DNA of 9,775 nucleotides, taken from contig UQCR01000173.1 of NCBI GenBank assembly GCA_900539655.1, forward strand, positions 1 to 9,775, in the 5' to 3' direction. Of this stretch, positions 1-6,842 are shown piece after piece. Source of the stretch: an uncultured Robinsoniella sp. Lineage in GTDB: Bacteria > Bacillota > Clostridia > Lachnospirales > Lachnospiraceae. The notes under the pieces were generated by a model. It made no database searches and was not told the DNA's origin. It worked only from the letters and a program-made list of their open reading frames with translations. The translations under genes were made by a program, and so were the position numbers. The stretch's first letter is position 1, and each line of letters opens with the position of its first letter.

Positions 1-130
1 CACGCCCCACTTTGCGGCATATTTGCCCCGAATTCAGGTTACGTAGCCCGCTACGCGCCCTTCATCCGGGACAAATCTCCCACAAAGTGTGACGCACAGC
101 TGCCAGAAAGCAATTTTAAAACACGCTCTA
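1..130. repeat. MITE-like palindromic repeat, copy 1 (left part cut by window edge)
   Basis: This matches 6877-7006 over 130 bp with only three differences (positions 56, 87 and 103) and no gaps, in the same orientation. It ends in CACGCTC followed by TA at 129-130, the same right terminus as the complete copy. The first 34 bases of the unit, counting its flanking TA, lie left of the window. A reading frame is open through both copies, but all three differences change the amino acid, which argues against a selected protein. The unit encodes no transposase and would need one supplied in trans. Confidence 0.85.
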
Positions 131-137
131 GGACGAG

Positions 138-170
138 CAGCTGCAGAAAGCAATTTTCAAACATGCTCCA
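138..170. repeat. Degenerate second copy of the repeat's right terminus
   Basis: The stretch beginning CAGCTGCAGAAAGCAATTTT repeats the last 34 bp of the unit at 97-130, with three substitutions and one missing base. The terminal TCTA has become TCCA, so the TA boundary is lost. It sits 7 bp beyond the right end of copy 1. It could be the relic of an older insertion or of slippage at the repeat end; the sequence does not decide between them. Confidence 0.7.
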
Positions 171-193
171 GAGGCGCTTAGGCGCCTCTTTTA
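170..193 (+). terminator. Intrinsic terminator of a gene upstream of the window
   Basis: An 8-bp perfect stem AGAGGCGC / GCGCCTCT with a TTAG loop is followed directly by TTT and an A/T-rich stretch. There is no T-run on the opposite side, so it acts on plus-strand transcripts. It separates the upstream gene from the repressor promoter that starts at 201. Confidence 0.75.
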
Positions 194-200
194 AAATTAG

Positions 201-229
201 TTTACATATTTTACAGCCCGTGCTAAAAT
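201..229 (+). promoter_or_regulatory. Sigma-A promoter of the LacI-type repressor gene
   Basis: A -35 box TTTACA (201-206) and a -10 box TAAAAT (224-229) are separated by 17 bp, with an extended -10 TG at 221-222. The expected start of transcription is near 235-237, inside the operator at 233-246 and about 27 bases before the start codon. Confidence 0.75.
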
Positions 230-232
230 GAA

Positions 233-246
233 TGAAACATATTTCA
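233..246. promoter_or_regulatory. Operator O1 of the LacI-type repressor (autoregulation)
   Basis: TGAAACATATTTCA differs at one base from the perfect palindrome TGAAACATGTTTCA found at 1722-1735, and from the 12-bp palindromic core at 1504-1515. It covers the predicted transcription start of the repressor gene, so binding would repress the repressor itself. That the neighbouring protein binds here is inferred from the repeated palindrome, its positions at promoters, and family behaviour. The one-base imperfection suggests weaker binding than at O2 and O3. Confidence 0.7.
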
Positions 247-262
247 TAAGGAGTTGGTAATT

Positions 263-1243
263 ATGGCAAGTATTCGTGATGTGGCTAAAAAAGCAAATGT
301 GGCAGCGTGTACGGTTTCCAGGGTGTTAAATGGTACGGCATATGTGGCGCCTGAGACGAAACTGAAGATTGAGCAGGCGATGAAAGAGTTGAATTATATC
401 CCCAATGAGCTTGCCAGAGGAATGTTTCGGCAGCGGGCAGGAATCATAGCCATGTTAGTGCCCAATATACGGCACCCGTTTTTTTCCAGTCTTGCTGGAT
501 ACATGGAAAAGGAACTCTATGAGATCGGGTATAAGCTTATGCTCTGCAGTACAGACGATGATCTGGAGAGGGAACAAGAGTACATGAATATGCTGAAATC
601 CAATATTGTGGATGGAGTGATTATGGGGGTTAACAGTCTGGATGACGGTGAGTACGAATCTTTCCAAAAGCCTCTGGTCATGCTGGATTATCAGGTAAAC
701 CAACAGATTCCGGTAGTCACATCCAATCATGGACTGGGAGGACGGCTTGCTGCGAAAGAGTTAATTGCAAGCGGATGCAAATCGGTGATTCATATCTGCG
801 GAGAATCGAAGAAGAAAGTGCTCTCCTTTGAGTGCCATGAGGAATTGGAGCGGGTACTTAAAGAACATGGTATTGCGTGCAGAAGGGTCTCTGTCCGCTG
901 GAATGATTTTGAGTTTGAAGGATATCTGAATATGGCAAAATCAATTTTGCAGGAATCTCCGGAAATTGACGGTATGATGTCTGCAGATATGCCCTGTACG
1001 GCATTTTTAAAAGCAGCAGTACAGCTTGGAAAACGGATACCGGAGGATTTCTGTGCCGTGAGCTATGACGGAACCTATGTGGTGAATATGAATCTGATTG
1101 ATATAACCACAGTCAGGCAGCCGGTACAAGAAATTGCAAAACAGGCAATATCCGTTTTGGAAACCTTGCTGGAAGGGAAAATGCCTAAGAAGAACCGATA
1201 TGAATTAAAAGTATCCCTTGTAAAAGGTGACACGACTATTTGA
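263..1243 (+). CDS. LacI/PurR-family transcriptional repressor of the alpha-glucoside operon
   Basis: This is a 326-residue DNA-binding repressor of usual family length. The N-terminal helix-turn-helix (residues 4-23, IRDVAKKANV then TVSRVLNG) aligns closely with PurR/LacI. A hinge helix follows (about 46-56, with ELARGM), then a periplasmic-binding-protein-like sensor domain (about 58-326) with VDGVIMG, SYDG and TTVRQP motifs. ATG 263 is chosen over an in-frame TTG at 254 because AAGGAG (248-253) sits 9 bases upstream and the protein then begins MASIRDVA like PurR. It is divided from the operon by 514 bp and reads the same way. By context it senses an imported glucoside or its breakdown product; the effector is not visible in the sequence. 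Oddity: the hinge residue that is usually leucine (Leu54 in PurR) is Met54, and the presumed operators have an A/T centre instead of the family's usual CG. Confidence 0.93.
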   Translation: MASIRDVAKKANVAACTVSRVLNGTAYVAPETKLKIEQAMKELNYIPNELARGMFRQRAGIIAMLVPNIRHPFFSSLAGYMEKELYEIGYKLMLCSTDDDLEREQEYMNMLKSNIVDGVIMGVNSLDDGEYESFQKPLVMLDYQVNQQIPVVTSNHGLGGRLAAKELIASGCKSVIHICGESKKKVLSFECHEELERVLKEHGIACRRVSVRWNDFEFEGYLNMAKSILQESPEIDGMMSADMPCTAFLKAAVQLGKRIPEDFCAVSYDGTYVVNMNLIDITTVRQPVQEIAKQAISVLETLLEGKMPKKNRYELKVSLVKGDTTI

Positions 1244-1463
1244 GGTACTTATTAGAGCGGCAAGACTTATGTGGATGTATGGGGACGTATGGGGACGTAT
1301 GGGAAAGTATGTAATCCGTATTCCGTATATGAGCTATGTAATTCGTATGTGGGCTGACGTAAGTTTGAAAAGCCTTATACGAGGTCGAATCAGTCAAATG
1401 TACTAAAACAGAAACAATGATTTTGTGTATATCGATGAAACAGAAGGAATATGCCTAAACATA
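1244..1463. other. Non-coding spacer after the repressor gene
   Basis: I see no gene and no convincing terminator here. A 45-codon frame (1269-1406) lacks a ribosome binding site and runs through a short tandem repeat, so I do not call it. The only notable content is the 10-bp tandem repeat at 1277-1306. Repressor transcripts may therefore read on toward the operon. Confidence 0.5.
1277..1306. repeat. Short tandem repeat, 10-bp unit
   Basis: GTATGGGGAC occurs twice exactly (1277-1286, 1287-1296), then once as GTATGGGAAA (1297-1306), followed by another GTATG. The 10-bp period is close to one helical turn. No function is evident. Confidence 0.7.
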
Positions 1464-1492
1464 TTGACAGTCCTTGCAAATGAGTGTAGTAT
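1464..1492 (+). promoter_or_regulatory. Main promoter of the alpha-glucoside ABC/glucosidase operon
   Basis: A perfect -35 box TTGACA (1464-1469) is followed after 17 bp by TAGTAT (1487-1492), a 4-of-6 match to the -10 consensus. The expected start near 1499 lies a few bases before operator O2, so repressor binding would block initiation or early elongation. The mRNA leader to the first gene would be about 258 nt, which is long for a sugar operon. Confidence 0.7.
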
Positions 1493-1502
1493 GAAATACA
1501 TA

Positions 1503-1516
1503 AGAAACATGTTTCA
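1503..1516. promoter_or_regulatory. Operator O2 at the operon promoter
   Basis: The sequence contains the perfect 12-bp palindrome GAAACATGTTTC (1504-1515), matching 13 of 14 positions of the O3 palindrome. It lies just downstream of the predicted transcription start. Its centre is 219 bp from the centre of O3, close to 21 helical turns, so a loop between two repressor dimers is possible. Confidence 0.78.
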
Positions 1517-1631
1517 TAAGCGAAGGACGGGAAATAGGAAATAAGGAATTTATAAATAAGGAATAAAATATAGTAAACATTAAACACGAAGCGGGAAATT
1601 TGGAATGTACAAAATGTGATATTAAGATATG

Positions 1632-1655
1632 CCTTTTCTTACAAACAAGAAAAGG
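1632..1655 (+). other. Leader RNA hairpin in the sugar operon 5' UTR
   Basis: A 9-bp perfect stem CCTTTTCTT / AAGAAAAGG encloses the loop ACAAAC. No T-run follows, so it is not a terminator. It lies 102 bases before the start codon of the binding-protein gene. It could stabilise the leader or direct processing; no known riboswitch fold is recognised. Confidence 0.5.
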
Positions 1656-1673
1656 AAGTACAAATTAAAATAT

Positions 1674-1711
1674 GTTATGGCTAGCGAAGAATCGTCCCAT
1701 AACTTATTTTT
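1674..1711 (+). terminator. Possible attenuator hairpin in the sugar operon leader
   Basis: GTTATGG (1674-1680) pairs with CCATAAC (1697-1703), with a small inner CGA/TCG stem closed by AGAA. It is followed by TTATTTTT (1704-1711). The stem has few GC pairs and the U-tract is interrupted, so termination would be weak or conditional. CATAAC (1698-1703) can instead pair with GTTATG (1718-1723), giving a competing structure. Confidence 0.35.
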
Positions 1712-1721
1712 ATAACAGTTA

Positions 1722-1735
1722 TGAAACATGTTTCA
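1722..1735. promoter_or_regulatory. Operator O3, perfect 14-bp palindrome before the binding-protein gene
   Basis: TGAAACATGTTTCA is fully palindromic and is the best of the three sites. It lies 223-236 nt into the predicted transcript and 22 bases before the start codon, so bound repressor could act as an elongation roadblock or as loop partner of O2. The site also resembles a CcpA cre element, but the central CG of cre is replaced by AT. A cre role is therefore less likely. Confidence 0.8.
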
Positions 1736-1757
1736 CTTAGAAGAAAAGGAGAAGGAC

Positions 1758-3227
1758 ATGAAAAGGAAAGTTTTATTGGGAGCCACGTTGTTATTATGCA
1801 TGGGACTGCTTACCGGATGCGGCGGAAAAGATTATGATTTTTACATTTTCAACGTAAAAAGTGAAAATGCAGATGCACTTGAAAAAGTATGCAAGGCCTA
1901 TGGAGAAGAGACGGGCCAGAAAATCAAAGTCTTTTCGATTGGTACCACTGACGGTATAGACCTTTTAAGAGCAGATATGAATTCCAACCACAAGCCGGCG
2001 ATCTATTCGGTAAATGCAGAAACTGTGCCGGAATGGGAAGAGGGGGGATTCTTAAAGGACCTGCGGGAAGCTTCTACACCGGAGATGCGGGAACTTGCAG
2101 AAAGTATTCCCCAGGGGATGCGGCTTTCTTCAGGAAACGGAACAAACTATGGCATACCTTATAATGTGGAAGGCTACGGTTATATTATAGATACGAAAAT
2201 GGTGGATGCTCTGTTCGGTGAGGAAAACACAGTGAACTGGATTAATGATTTCAAGACAGCTACCTATGATGAATTTGAAGCGTTGGTGATCGCTGCAGAT
2301 GATTACATAAAGAATGGGACAGCAGAAAACGTTTATTTAAGCGGCAATGCATATACCTTCCAGCCGGAAAAAAATGAGGTTTCCGGACAGCTGAATGGCG
2401 TGTTTGCTGTAGCAGGTGCAGAGAAATGGACTTACGGTGACCACATGAGCAATTTTGCATTGAACGCAGTGTTAGACAGTCTATCCGCAGCTCAAAATGC
2501 TACCGATGAGCAGGTGGATGCATTAAAATCCCCTCTGGAAAAGTCCATACAGGTGGAAGATCTGATGACAAGCCATGCGGCAGGAGCCAAAGGTGCATTA
2601 AAACGCAGCCCCGACTTTATTAATTCTACAACCAGCGGGTATGATCAGGCGATCCAGATATTTGCAGATCATAAATCTATTTTTATCAAGCAGGGAAACT
2701 GGGTATACAGTAATATCGAAAAGATTAATCAGGAGATCGTGAAAACGATTACGATGCTGCCTGTTAAAATGCCATTTACGCAGGATGATATCAAGGTACC
2801 GGGTATGACTGTAGAAAAGTTTAATAGCTCCGTACCGGAATTTGTACCAAGTTATTACGCTATTAACAAAAAAGCAGAACCCGAAGAGCAGGAAAAGGCA
2901 GAAAAATTCCTGTACTGGCTGAATACATCCAAAGAAGGCCAGGATTTTATTATCAATGATTTTGCCTTTATACCATTTACCGCAGATGCCACCGTGGAAT
3001 TTGAGAATCCTTTAAATAACGCGTTGATCGGATATCTGAGGGAGGGAAATGTACTGTCTAATCCGTTCAATGGAGCACCGCCTACCTGGGGTCAGGAGGT
3101 ATATGGTAAAATTCTGATGGAGCAGTATTTTATCCGGGAAGACTGGGAAGCGGATTCCTATGGGAAGATAGCCGATGAATGCATCAGCCAATGGAAAGCC
3201 TTAAGAAAATTAGGGGAGGAAGATTAA
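1758..3227 (+). CDS. Sugar ABC transporter substrate-binding lipoprotein (CUT1 family)
   Basis: This extracellular solute-binding protein is anchored by lipid to the outer face of the membrane and delivers an oligosaccharide to the permeases encoded next. The 489-residue product begins with a basic MKRK, a hydrophobic stretch (about 5-19) and a lipobox LLTGC, so Cys21 is the lipidation site. The rest has the length and composition of family-1 sugar-binding proteins, including a GIPYNVEGYGYIID segment (about 130-145) typical of their hinge region. ATG 1758 is chosen because AAGGAG (1746-1751) is 6 bases upstream and the signal peptide follows at once; an in-frame ATG at 1728 lies inside operator O3 and would put ten charged residues ahead of the signal. 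It is first in the operon. The exact ligand cannot be read, but the linked glucosidase points to alpha-glucosides. Confidence 0.93.
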   Translation: MKRKVLLGATLLLCMGLLTGCGGKDYDFYIFNVKSENADALEKVCKAYGEETGQKIKVFSIGTTDGIDLLRADMNSNHKPAIYSVNAETVPEWEEGGFLKDLREASTPEMRELAESIPQGMRLSSGNGTNYGIPYNVEGYGYIIDTKMVDALFGEENTVNWINDFKTATYDEFEALVIAADDYIKNGTAENVYLSGNAYTFQPEKNEVSGQLNGVFAVAGAEKWTYGDHMSNFALNAVLDSLSAAQNATDEQVDALKSPLEKSIQVEDLMTSHAAGAKGALKRSPDFINSTTSGYDQAIQIFADHKSIFIKQGNWVYSNIEKINQEIVKTITMLPVKMPFTQDDIKVPGMTVEKFNSSVPEFVPSYYAINKKAEPEEQEKAEKFLYWLNTSKEGQDFIINDFAFIPFTADATVEFENPLNNALIGYLREGNVLSNPFNGAPPTWGQEVYGKILMEQYFIREDWEADSYGKIADECISQWKALRKLGEED

Positions 3228-3228
3228 G

Positions 3229-4125
3229 ATGGAGAAATATTATAAGAAATGGTTTAAGCCGTTGCTGCTGCCGGCAGTGATACTTTTTGTGGGAGTTATC
3301 ATCATACCTTTTATCATAGGTGTATTCTATTCATTTTCTGCATGGAGAGGAACTTATTTTCATGGTGGTGCAAATGCATTTGAATCCTTTGTGGGACTTC
3401 GTAATTATGCTAAAGTATTTCAGAACAGCCAGTTCCTGGACGCTTTGCTCTACACACTGAAATTTACCCTTATGGCTGTCATTGCCGTCAGTGTGGCAGG
3501 GCTTGTCATGGCAATGATGATCAGTGTATTAAGAAAGGGAAGCGGTGTTTACCGAACGATCTTTTTTATGCCGAATCTTCTTGGGGGTCTGGCACTGGGA
3601 TTTATCTGGCAGTTCATATTTCAGATTGTATATTCCAAAATGTTATTTGGTGAAGAAGGGCTTCTCCATATCCCGTTTTTAACAAATATGACGCAGGATT
3701 CCACCAAAACCCTGGTTGCCCTGGTCATCATGGTGGTATGGCAGATGGCGGGATATATGATGTTGATCTTTGTAGCGGGAATCAATAATATTTCCAGTGA
3801 TCTGTATGAGGCGGCTTCCATCGATGGAGCAGGAGCATTTACTAAGTTCAGAAAAATTACACTGCCTATGCTGATGCCATCCTTTACTATAGTATTATTT
3901 TTGACTTTGTCTAATTGTTTTAAACTGCTGGATCAGAACGTAGCCCTTACGGACGGAAACTTTAACACCAGGCTTCTGGCATTACAGATCCTAAGGACAA
4001 CTAAAGATACCAGACCGCCGGATTACGGCCTTGCCCAGGCACAGGCAGTGATATTCTTTATCCTGATTGCAATTGTGGGATTGATACAGGTATCCTATAC
4101 CAAGAAAAAGGAGGTAGAAATGTAA
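3229..4125 (+). CDS. Sugar ABC transporter permease, MalF/MsmF-like (CUT1)
   Basis: This inner-membrane permease subunit forms half of the translocation channel for the sugar bound by the upstream lipoprotein. Its 298 residues contain about six membrane segments (near 12-34, 76-100, 110-134, 161-185, 216-232 and 270-290). The EAA loop starts at Glu194 with EAASIDGAGAF and continues to TLPML, the surface that contacts the ATPase. It starts one base after the binding-protein stop, with a strong site GGGGAGGA at 3213-3220. It has no long N-terminal extension, unlike E. coli MalF, as is normal for Gram-positive homologues. Confidence 0.95.
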   Translation: MEKYYKKWFKPLLLPAVILFVGVIIIPFIIGVFYSFSAWRGTYFHGGANAFESFVGLRNYAKVFQNSQFLDALLYTLKFTLMAVIAVSVAGLVMAMMISVLRKGSGVYRTIFFMPNLLGGLALGFIWQFIFQIVYSKMLFGEEGLLHIPFLTNMTQDSTKTLVALVIMVVWQMAGYMMLIFVAGINNISSDLYEAASIDGAGAFTKFRKITLPMLMPSFTIVLFLTLSNCFKLLDQNVALTDGNFNTRLLALQILRTTKDTRPPDYGLAQAQAVIFFILIAIVGLIQVSYTKKKEVEM

Positions 4126-4955
4126 TGAAAAGAAAAGCAGGGGCAGTTCTTAGCCGGATTTTACTGGTTATTATGGCAGTATATACATTATTTCCCATTG
4201 CATTTCTGGTACTGAACTCCTTTAAGAGTCAGGCTGAAATTGTAGATTCCCCCATGGCACTGCCAGCGGTGTGGACTCTGGATTATATTAAAAGTGCTCT
4301 GAGCCAGATTCACTTTGTACAGGGATTTGGAATCACATTGTTTATTACCGGTATTTCTGTATTTGTCCTGGTTATTGTTTCATCTCTGGCGGCATGGATG
4401 ATGGTGAGAAATAAAACAAAATGGTCCCAGGCAGCATTTTTACTGTTTACAGCAGCGATGCTGATTCCATTTCAATCAGTAATGTATCCTTTGCTCAGTG
4501 TATTCGATATGCTGCAGCTTCGTAACCTGGCGGGATTAATCTTAATGTATTGCGGATTTGGGCTCAGTATGTCCATTTTCTTATATCATGGATTCTTAAA
4601 AAGCGTGCCACAGTCCCTGGAAGAAGCGGCAGCCATTGACGGAGCTTCCATCTTCCAGATGTTTTTCAAAGTGGTATTTCCTATGCTGAAATCCACCACG
4701 GTTACCGTAATTATTCTAAATGGAATCTGGATCTGGAATGATTATCTGCTTCCATTTTTAACAATTGGGAACTCCCAGTATAAGACCCTTACCCTGGAGC
4801 TCTATTTTGCAAAGATGGTATCAGGACAATACAGTAATTCCTGGGAACTTATTTTCCCGGCGGTTCTGGTTACAATAATTCCAATTATTATCGTGTATCT
4901 GTTTTTGCAGAAATATATTATGAAAGGAATTGCCGATGGGGCAGTAAAGGGCTGA
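4125..4955 (+). CDS. Sugar ABC transporter permease, MalG/MsmG-like (CUT1)
   Basis: This is the second channel subunit, pairing with the preceding permease. Its 276 residues have about six membrane segments, starting with one at 11-31, and an EAA loop from Glu167 (EAAAIDGASIFQMF then VFPML). Its start codon overlaps the previous stop by one base (TAATG), indicating translational coupling, and AAGGAGGT (4108-4115) lies 9 bases upstream. No ATPase gene follows. Gram-positive CUT1 systems commonly borrow a shared MsmK/MsmX-type ATPase encoded elsewhere, and that is the likely case here. Confidence 0.95.
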   Translation: MKRKAGAVLSRILLVIMAVYTLFPIAFLVLNSFKSQAEIVDSPMALPAVWTLDYIKSALSQIHFVQGFGITLFITGISVFVLVIVSSLAAWMMVRNKTKWSQAAFLLFTAAMLIPFQSVMYPLLSVFDMLQLRNLAGLILMYCGFGLSMSIFLYHGFLKSVPQSLEEAAAIDGASIFQMFFKVVFPMLKSTTVTVIILNGIWIWNDYLLPFLTIGNSQYKTLTLELYFAKMVSGQYSNSWELIFPAVLVTIIPIIIVYLFLQKYIMKGIADGAVKG

Positions 4956-4959
4956 TGGA

Positions 4960-6627
4960 ATGGAAAAGAAATGGTGGAAACATGCAGTTGTATACCAGTG
5001 TTATCCGAAAAGCTTTCAGGATTCTAATGGGGATGGAATTGGGGATCTTCCGGGAATCATAAAGAGGCTTGATTATCTGCAGGATCTGGGAGTGGATGTT
5101 CTGTGGATCTGCCCGGTGTATCAGTCTCCGATGGATGACAATGGTTATGACATCTCTGATTATTATCACGTAGATGAGAGTTTTGGTACAGATCAGGATC
5201 TGGACAGCCTGATTGAAGAGGCAAAAAAAAGAGGTATCCGTATTTTAATGGATCTGGTGGTAAACCATACATCCGATGAACATATCTGGTTTCAGGAAGC
5301 ATTGAAAGATCCGCAGAGTGAATATGCAGACTATTATGTGTTTCGGGAAGGTGTGGATGGTGGGCCTCCAAATAACTGGAGATCCTATTTTGGGGGATCG
5401 GCATGGGAAAAGGCAGGGGATAACCGTTACTATTTACATGCATTCAGTAAAAAACAGCCGGACCTGAACTGGGAGAATCCCAAACTGCGGGAAGAAATTT
5501 ATAAAATGATTAATTACTGGCTGGATAAAGGCCTTGGAGGATTTCGGATCGATGCCATCTCCAACATCAAGAAGAATTTTGAAGCCGGCACTTTTGAACC
5601 GGATGGTGAAGACGGATTGTGCTTTGTGGGGAAAGGCATTGCCAACCAGCCAGGGATTGAAGTCTTTTTATCCGAATTGAAAGAACGGACATTTAAACCT
5701 CATAACAGTATGACCGTAGCAGAGGCGAATGTTCCGGAAGAATTGCTGGATCAGTTTATTGGAGAAAACGGATTCTTTTCCATGGTATTTGACTTCAGCT
5801 ATGCGGATATTGATATTCCCCAGACAGGCGAATGGTATAAACCCACAAAATGGACACTGCAGGATTTAAAACAGAATATTTACCACAGCCAGCTGGAAAC
5901 ACAGAAACGGGGTTGGGGAGCACTGTACCTGGAAAACCATGACCAGCCGCGTTCTCTGAATAAATATCTGCCCCAGGGTGAAATAAATTATTACAGTACA
6001 ACGATGCTGGCTTCGCTTTTCATGATGCTTCGGGGAACGCCTTTTATTTATCAGGGGCAGGAAATCGGCATGAGTAATATTCTTATGGACAGCATGGATG
6101 ATTATAATGATCCTGCAACAAAGGACCAGTATCAGCGTGGGGTGGAATCGGGAATGTCACCGGAGCAGGCGTTTGAGCTGGCGGGCAGAAGAAGCCGGGA
6201 CAACAGCAGAACTCCAATGCAATGGAGCAACGAAAAAAATGCTGGATTTTCAAATGCAGACAGAACCTGGCTGAAAGTAAATAAAAATTATCCGGAAGTA
6301 AACGTGGCTTGTGAGTTAAAAAATGAAGAGTCGGTACTGAACTTTTATAAGAAGTTAATACAGCTTAGAAAATTCGGGAAATATAAAAATATTCTCACGG
6401 AGGGAGCCTTTCTTCCGGAAGATACGGAAGACCAGAATATTTTGGCATATAGAAGAGTGTCTGCCGATGGTGAGATTTTGGCAATACATAATTATCAAAA
6501 CAAAGTTGCAAAAATAGTACTGCTAGGCAGCTGGGAGAAGATTTTTAGTAATTATGGAGATATGAAGACAGAAGGAAACCGGGTTCTATTAAGGGAGTAT
6601 GAAGCATTGGCACTTATAAAGCAATAA
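4960..6627 (+). CDS. Cytoplasmic alpha-glucosidase, GH13 (oligo-1,6-glucosidase/dextran glucosidase group)
   Basis: This enzyme hydrolyses terminal alpha-glucosidic bonds of imported oligosaccharides to release glucose. The 555-residue product has no signal peptide and is of usual family length. It carries the GH13 core: a calcium-site loop DSNGDGIGD (21-29), DLVVNH (98-103), GFRIDAIS with nucleophile Asp198, TVAEAN with acid/base Glu255, and ENHDQPR with transition-state Asp328. The QPDLN motif (166-170) marks the oligo-1,6-glucosidase subfamily (GH13_31-like). Residue 199, just after the nucleophile, is Ala; in this family Val goes with alpha-1,6 activity and Ala or Thr with alpha-1,4 preference. 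Maltose or short malto-oligosaccharides, or relaxed specificity, are therefore plausible. The start is 4 bases after the permease stop, with a modest AAAGGG (4946-4951). It is last in the operon. Sucrose or trehalulose-type activity cannot be excluded. Confidence 0.93.
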   Translation: MEKKWWKHAVVYQCYPKSFQDSNGDGIGDLPGIIKRLDYLQDLGVDVLWICPVYQSPMDDNGYDISDYYHVDESFGTDQDLDSLIEEAKKRGIRILMDLVVNHTSDEHIWFQEALKDPQSEYADYYVFREGVDGGPPNNWRSYFGGSAWEKAGDNRYYLHAFSKKQPDLNWENPKLREEIYKMINYWLDKGLGGFRIDAISNIKKNFEAGTFEPDGEDGLCFVGKGIANQPGIEVFLSELKERTFKPHNSMTVAEANVPEELLDQFIGENGFFSMVFDFSYADIDIPQTGEWYKPTKWTLQDLKQNIYHSQLETQKRGWGALYLENHDQPRSLNKYLPQGEINYYSTTMLASLFMMLRGTPFIYQGQEIGMSNILMDSMDDYNDPATKDQYQRGVESGMSPEQAFELAGRRSRDNSRTPMQWSNEKNAGFSNADRTWLKVNKNYPEVNVACELKNEESVLNFYKKLIQLRKFGKYKNILTEGAFLPEDTEDQNILAYRRVSADGEILAIHNYQNKVAKIVLLGSWEKIFSNYGDMKTEGNRVLLREYEALALIKQ

Positions 6628-6666
6628 GCAGTATTTAGAAATTATATAGGCATTGTATATAGAAGA

Positions 6667-6707
6667 AACAGGTGGCAGCAAGAATTATACTGCCCCCTGT
6701 TCTTTTT
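6667..6707 (+). terminator. Intrinsic terminator of the alpha-glucoside operon
   Basis: AACAGG-T-GGCAG (6667-6678) pairs with CTGCC-C-CCTGTT (6690-6701), giving a 12-position stem with one mismatch and an 11-base loop. C and TTTTT (6703-6707) follow. It lies 39 bases after the glucosidase stop and closes the operon. Confidence 0.85.
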
Positions 6708-6768
6708 GTGCCAGGGGCTATTTTCCGATATTGGTCATGGGCTTGTAAGGAATGCCAAAGGAATTATG

Positions 6769-6797
6769 TTTACATGCAGCTTCAAATGAAATATAAT
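6769..6797 (+). promoter_or_regulatory. Sigma-A promoter upstream of the repeat and the rRNA methyltransferase gene
   Basis: TTTACA (6769-6774), a 17-bp spacer and a perfect TATAAT (6792-6797) predict transcription from about 6804. The next gene starts at 7052, so the transcript would have a leader of about 248 nt that contains the whole hairpin repeat. I see no comparably good promoter between the repeat and the gene. Confidence 0.78.
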
Positions 6798-6842
6798 AAC
6801 ACAAGAGTATGTTTATAACTTGCTTATGACTACCCGGAGTGT

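Noticed and set aside
1269..1406. A 45-codon frame after the repressor gene
   Set aside because: There is no ribosome binding site, its start runs through a 10-bp tandem repeat, and the peptide has no recognisable features.
1390..1587. A 65-codon minus-strand frame rich in Phe, Leu and Tyr
   Set aside because: The composition is what A/T-rich DNA gives on the reverse strand; it overlaps the operon promoter and operator O2 and has no convincing start signals.
1711..1716. TATAAC as the -10 box of a second, nearer promoter for the sugar operon
   Set aside because: No acceptable -35 hexamer lies 16-18 bp upstream, whereas 1464-1492 has a perfect -35 box at correct spacing.
1722..1735. CcpA cre site
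   Set aside because: The flanks fit cre, but the central CG is AT, and the same palindrome occurs at three places tied to the local repressor gene.
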